Assembly (NCBI GenBank): GCA_902805485.1
Contig: CADCTM010000812.1
Location: 1 to 7,894, forward strand
DNA from: an uncultured Coleofasciculus sp.
GTDB taxonomy: Bacteria > Cyanobacteriota > Cyanobacteriia > Cyanobacteriales > Coleofasciculaceae
DNA: 7,894 nt
Direction: 5' to 3'
Part shown: positions 6,639 through 7,894 of the stretch, one piece after another
Numbering within the stretch: the first letter of the stretch is position 1
Layout: each line of letters opens with the position of its first letter
Position numbers and translations under genes: made by a program
Notes under the pieces: model-generated
Database searches by the model: none
Seen by the model: the letters and a program-made list of their open reading frames with translations, nothing else
What the model was told of the DNA's origin: nothing

Positions 6639-6692
6639 CCGAAGCGTTTGCTCTTTAAGATTAAGTTCAATTGTTTTGATTCTACAAAAACC

Positions 6693-7646
6693 GTGGCTCG
6701 ACCCAACCGCTTAACTCTTCAGGAAAAAGCCCGATTCTTTTACGAGATGGCGGCTTTACTCAATTCTGGTCTAACTGTACAACAAAGTTTAAATTTGGCT
6801 GGAAAAGATTGCCATCCTGCCTTCCGGCGCTATCTTAAACAGATTCGTCAGGTTGCGGAAAATGGTCAAGATTTGGCGACGGCAATCAGTCTTAATGCTG
6901 GTTATTTTGATAGTTGGACTATTAGCTTAATTCGCTTGGCTCAATACAGTGGTGCATTACCACAGATTTGTACCAAAATTGCTTCTGATTGTGAAACTCA
7001 AATAAAACGTAAACGGCTTTATCGTTCGGTGAGATTATCGACAATCACAATTATTTGGAGTCTGCTTATCCTCACCGCCGTTATTTTCAATCGCACACCG
7101 ATGGGCTTTATTAAACCAGAGTTTTGGCTCAGAAGTTTAGCGATCGCTTTTCTTTTAATCCTAATTAGCTTTTTGGCATCGCGCTATCTTAAACGAGGAG
7201 CGCCTTGGTTGAGATATTTGCCTGTTGTCGGTAGGATAATCCAAACGCGATCGCTTATTTATTTCGCCCAATTACAATTACCCTTAAGTTGCGGTGTCCC
7301 CATTCTCGCTGCCGTGGAATTAGTGCGAGAGCATATCCCAGACGTAGTAATGAAGGCAAATTTGTCATCTGCCGCGAGACATATTCGTGCCGGACAAACC
7401 CTTAGCAGTAGCCTTGAAGGTAAGTTACCACCAATTGCAACTCAGATGATCCATACAGGTGAAGAAACGGGCAATTTGGATACTGCAATGCAAAATATTA
7501 CTCAATATTATGAAGGAGATTTAGAACGAAGGCTAGGGTTAATAGAAAGTAGTTTACGACCGATGAGCATTTTAGCGATCGCTCTTTTAATTGCTGCTGT
7601 TGGTATTCGGGCTATAAGATTATTACTCAATTCCCTACCGGCTTAA
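6693..7646 (+). CDS. Short GspF/PilC-like (T2SF domain) inner-membrane protein
   Basis: A 317-residue protein from GTG 6693, with two T2SF repeats: about 12-130 and 186-311. Three membrane helices fall at roughly 117-132, 147-163 and 290-307, the arrangement of PilC/GspF platform proteins of type IV pili and type II secretion. The second repeat has the family hallmark GEETGNLD (256-263). The first has only AQYSGAL (83-89), with Gln-Tyr in place of the usual Gly-Glu. Typical PilC is about 400 residues, with an N-terminal cytoplasmic stretch of some 70 residues that is missing here. A longer reading from TTG 6615 would add 26 residues. I prefer GTG because it leaves 91 bp for divergent promoters and starts next to the domain, but no Shine-Dalgarno supports either. 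No pilB, pilT or pilin gene is adjacent. The role may be pilus assembly, competence or a minor secretion system. Confidence 0.8.
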   Translation: MARPNRLTLQEKARFFYEMAALLNSGLTVQQSLNLAGKDCHPAFRRYLKQIRQVAENGQDLATAISLNAGYFDSWTISLIRLAQYSGALPQICTKIASDCETQIKRKRLYRSVRLSTITIIWSLLILTAVIFNRTPMGFIKPEFWLRSLAIAFLLILISFLASRYLKRGAPWLRYLPVVGRIIQTRSLIYFAQLQLPLSCGVPILAAVELVREHIPDVVMKANLSSAARHIRAGQTLSSSLEGKLPPIATQMIHTGEETGNLDTAMQNITQYYEGDLERRLGLIESSLRPMSILAIALLIAAVGIRAIRLLLNSLPA

Positions 7647-7679
7647 AAAGCCCGATACCCTCAAGGGTGCGCCTACACC
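7640..7679. repeat. Inverted-repeat cluster between convergent genes
   Basis: GGCTT (7640-7644) and AAGCC (7648-7652) form a hairpin containing the stop codon of the PilC-like gene. ACCCT (7657-7661) and AGGGT (7664-7668) form an interrupted palindrome, and GGTG (7666-7669) faces CACC (7676-7679). Read on the minus strand, the block resembles the short dispersed repeats with a GTAGGCGCA core found in filamentous cyanobacteria, from memory. No T-run follows, so a classical terminator is not supported. Confidence 0.35.
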
Positions 7680-7750
7680 ACCAAAGCCTACCTCCGCAGG
7701 ATAATTATTATTAGTCTATACCTTGCGGACGATAGTTTCAGTAGCCCCAT

Positions 7751-7894
7751 TCAGTCGGCAGGCGATTTGGTTTGCTGATTCAAATTCCAGTCGTAGTCCA
7801 AATAAGCAATTGCTACTTCTTTTGGTATTACAATATCAGATTTCAGGTAAGAACGAATGTAGTCAGGAATTGAAGGCGCAACTTTCAGAAAATC
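7751..7894 (-). CDS. C-terminal 47 residues of an unrecognised protein (partial)
   Basis: An open frame enters from the right edge and ends at TGA (complement of 7751-7753). The visible tail contains FLKVAPSIPDYIRSYLKSD (2-20), IVIPKEVAIAYLDYDWNLN (21-39) and a polar end. The composition is protein-like, with no stops over the full 141 bp and a sharp end. The gene is convergent with the PilC-like gene, 104 bp from its stop. A hydrophobic strand ending in YLDYDW loosely recalls Rossmann-type methyltransferase strands, but it lies too close to the C-terminus for that to be reliable. I assign no function. Confidence 0.55.
   Translation of the reverse strand, partial: DFLKVAPSIPDYIRSYLKSDIVIPKEVAIAYLDYDWNLNQQTKSPAD

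Larger units (their letters stand above)
3397..7582. repeat. Six HIP1 octamers (GCGATCGC)
   Basis: Perfect GCGATCGC at 3397-3404, 4134-4141, 4536-4543, 7140-7147, 7247-7254 and 7575-7582. All lie inside genes: the mannosyltransferase, gor twice, and the PilC-like gene three times. The octamer is strongly over-represented in many cyanobacterial genomes, and six copies in about 4.2 kb is far above chance. It is the best taxonomic marker here. Confidence 0.85.

Noticed and set aside
6615..6692. Longer PilC-like protein from TTG 6615
   Set aside because: It would leave only 13 bp to the divergent coaD start, adds no recognisable domain, and uses a rare start without a Shine-Dalgarno sequence. 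Not fully excluded.
6602..6706. N-terminal extension of CoaD from ATG 6706 (35 extra residues)
   Set aside because: The family starts at M-I-A-I-Y-P-G-S-F-D-P, reached by GTG 6601. The extension lies upstream of a TATAAT box and overlaps the divergent promoter region.

Overview
The window looks like a piece of a cyanobacterial chromosome. The main signs are six perfect GCGATCGC (HIP1) octamers between 3397 and 7582, a DivIVA-like coiled-coil gene of the cyanobacterial type joined to coaD, an SLH-domain glycoside hydrolase, and a cyanobacterial-style glutathione reductase. The genus cannot be fixed from the sequence. Gene content and the C/G-rich intergenic repeats fit a large-genome, probably filamentous lineage, but that is inference. 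I see no rRNA, tRNA, CRISPR array, integrase or intact insertion sequence.

Layout, left to right. Positions 1-229 are an AT-rich leader. Positions 230-2227 (+) encode a 665-residue protein with three SLH repeats followed by a GHL10/DUF187 hydrolase domain. Positions 2228-2704 are a 477-bp gene-free stretch with two near-identical 25-nt direct repeats. Positions 2705-3889 (+) encode a PIG-V-type membrane mannosyltransferase with a GTG start and a good ribosome binding site. Positions 3890-4045 separate two convergent genes and hold a C/G-rich hairpin. A minus-strand cluster follows: coaD (6601-6047), a DivIVA-like coiled-coil gene (6140-5454, overlapping coaD by 94 bp) and gor, glutathione reductase (5392-4046, 61 bp further on). 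Divergent from coaD is a short GspF/PilC-like membrane protein (best start GTG 6693, ending 7646). A minus-strand gene of unknown function runs off the right edge (stop at 7751-7753).

How the genes relate. The coaD/coiled-coil/gor cluster is probably co-transcribed and mixes housekeeping roles: coenzyme A synthesis, a probable division or polarity scaffold, and glutathione redox cycling. The SLH hydrolase and the mannosyltransferase both concern the cell envelope but have separate signals. The PilC-like gene stands without other pilus or secretion genes in view.

Most of the window is ordinary. I did not find a convincing undescribed multi-gene system. The points most worth checking are the long coaD/coiled-coil overlap, the absence of a signal peptide on the SLH hydrolase, the mixed NAD/NADP fingerprint of the glutathione reductase, the solitary short PilC-like protein, and the duplicated 25-mer in the long intergenic gap.
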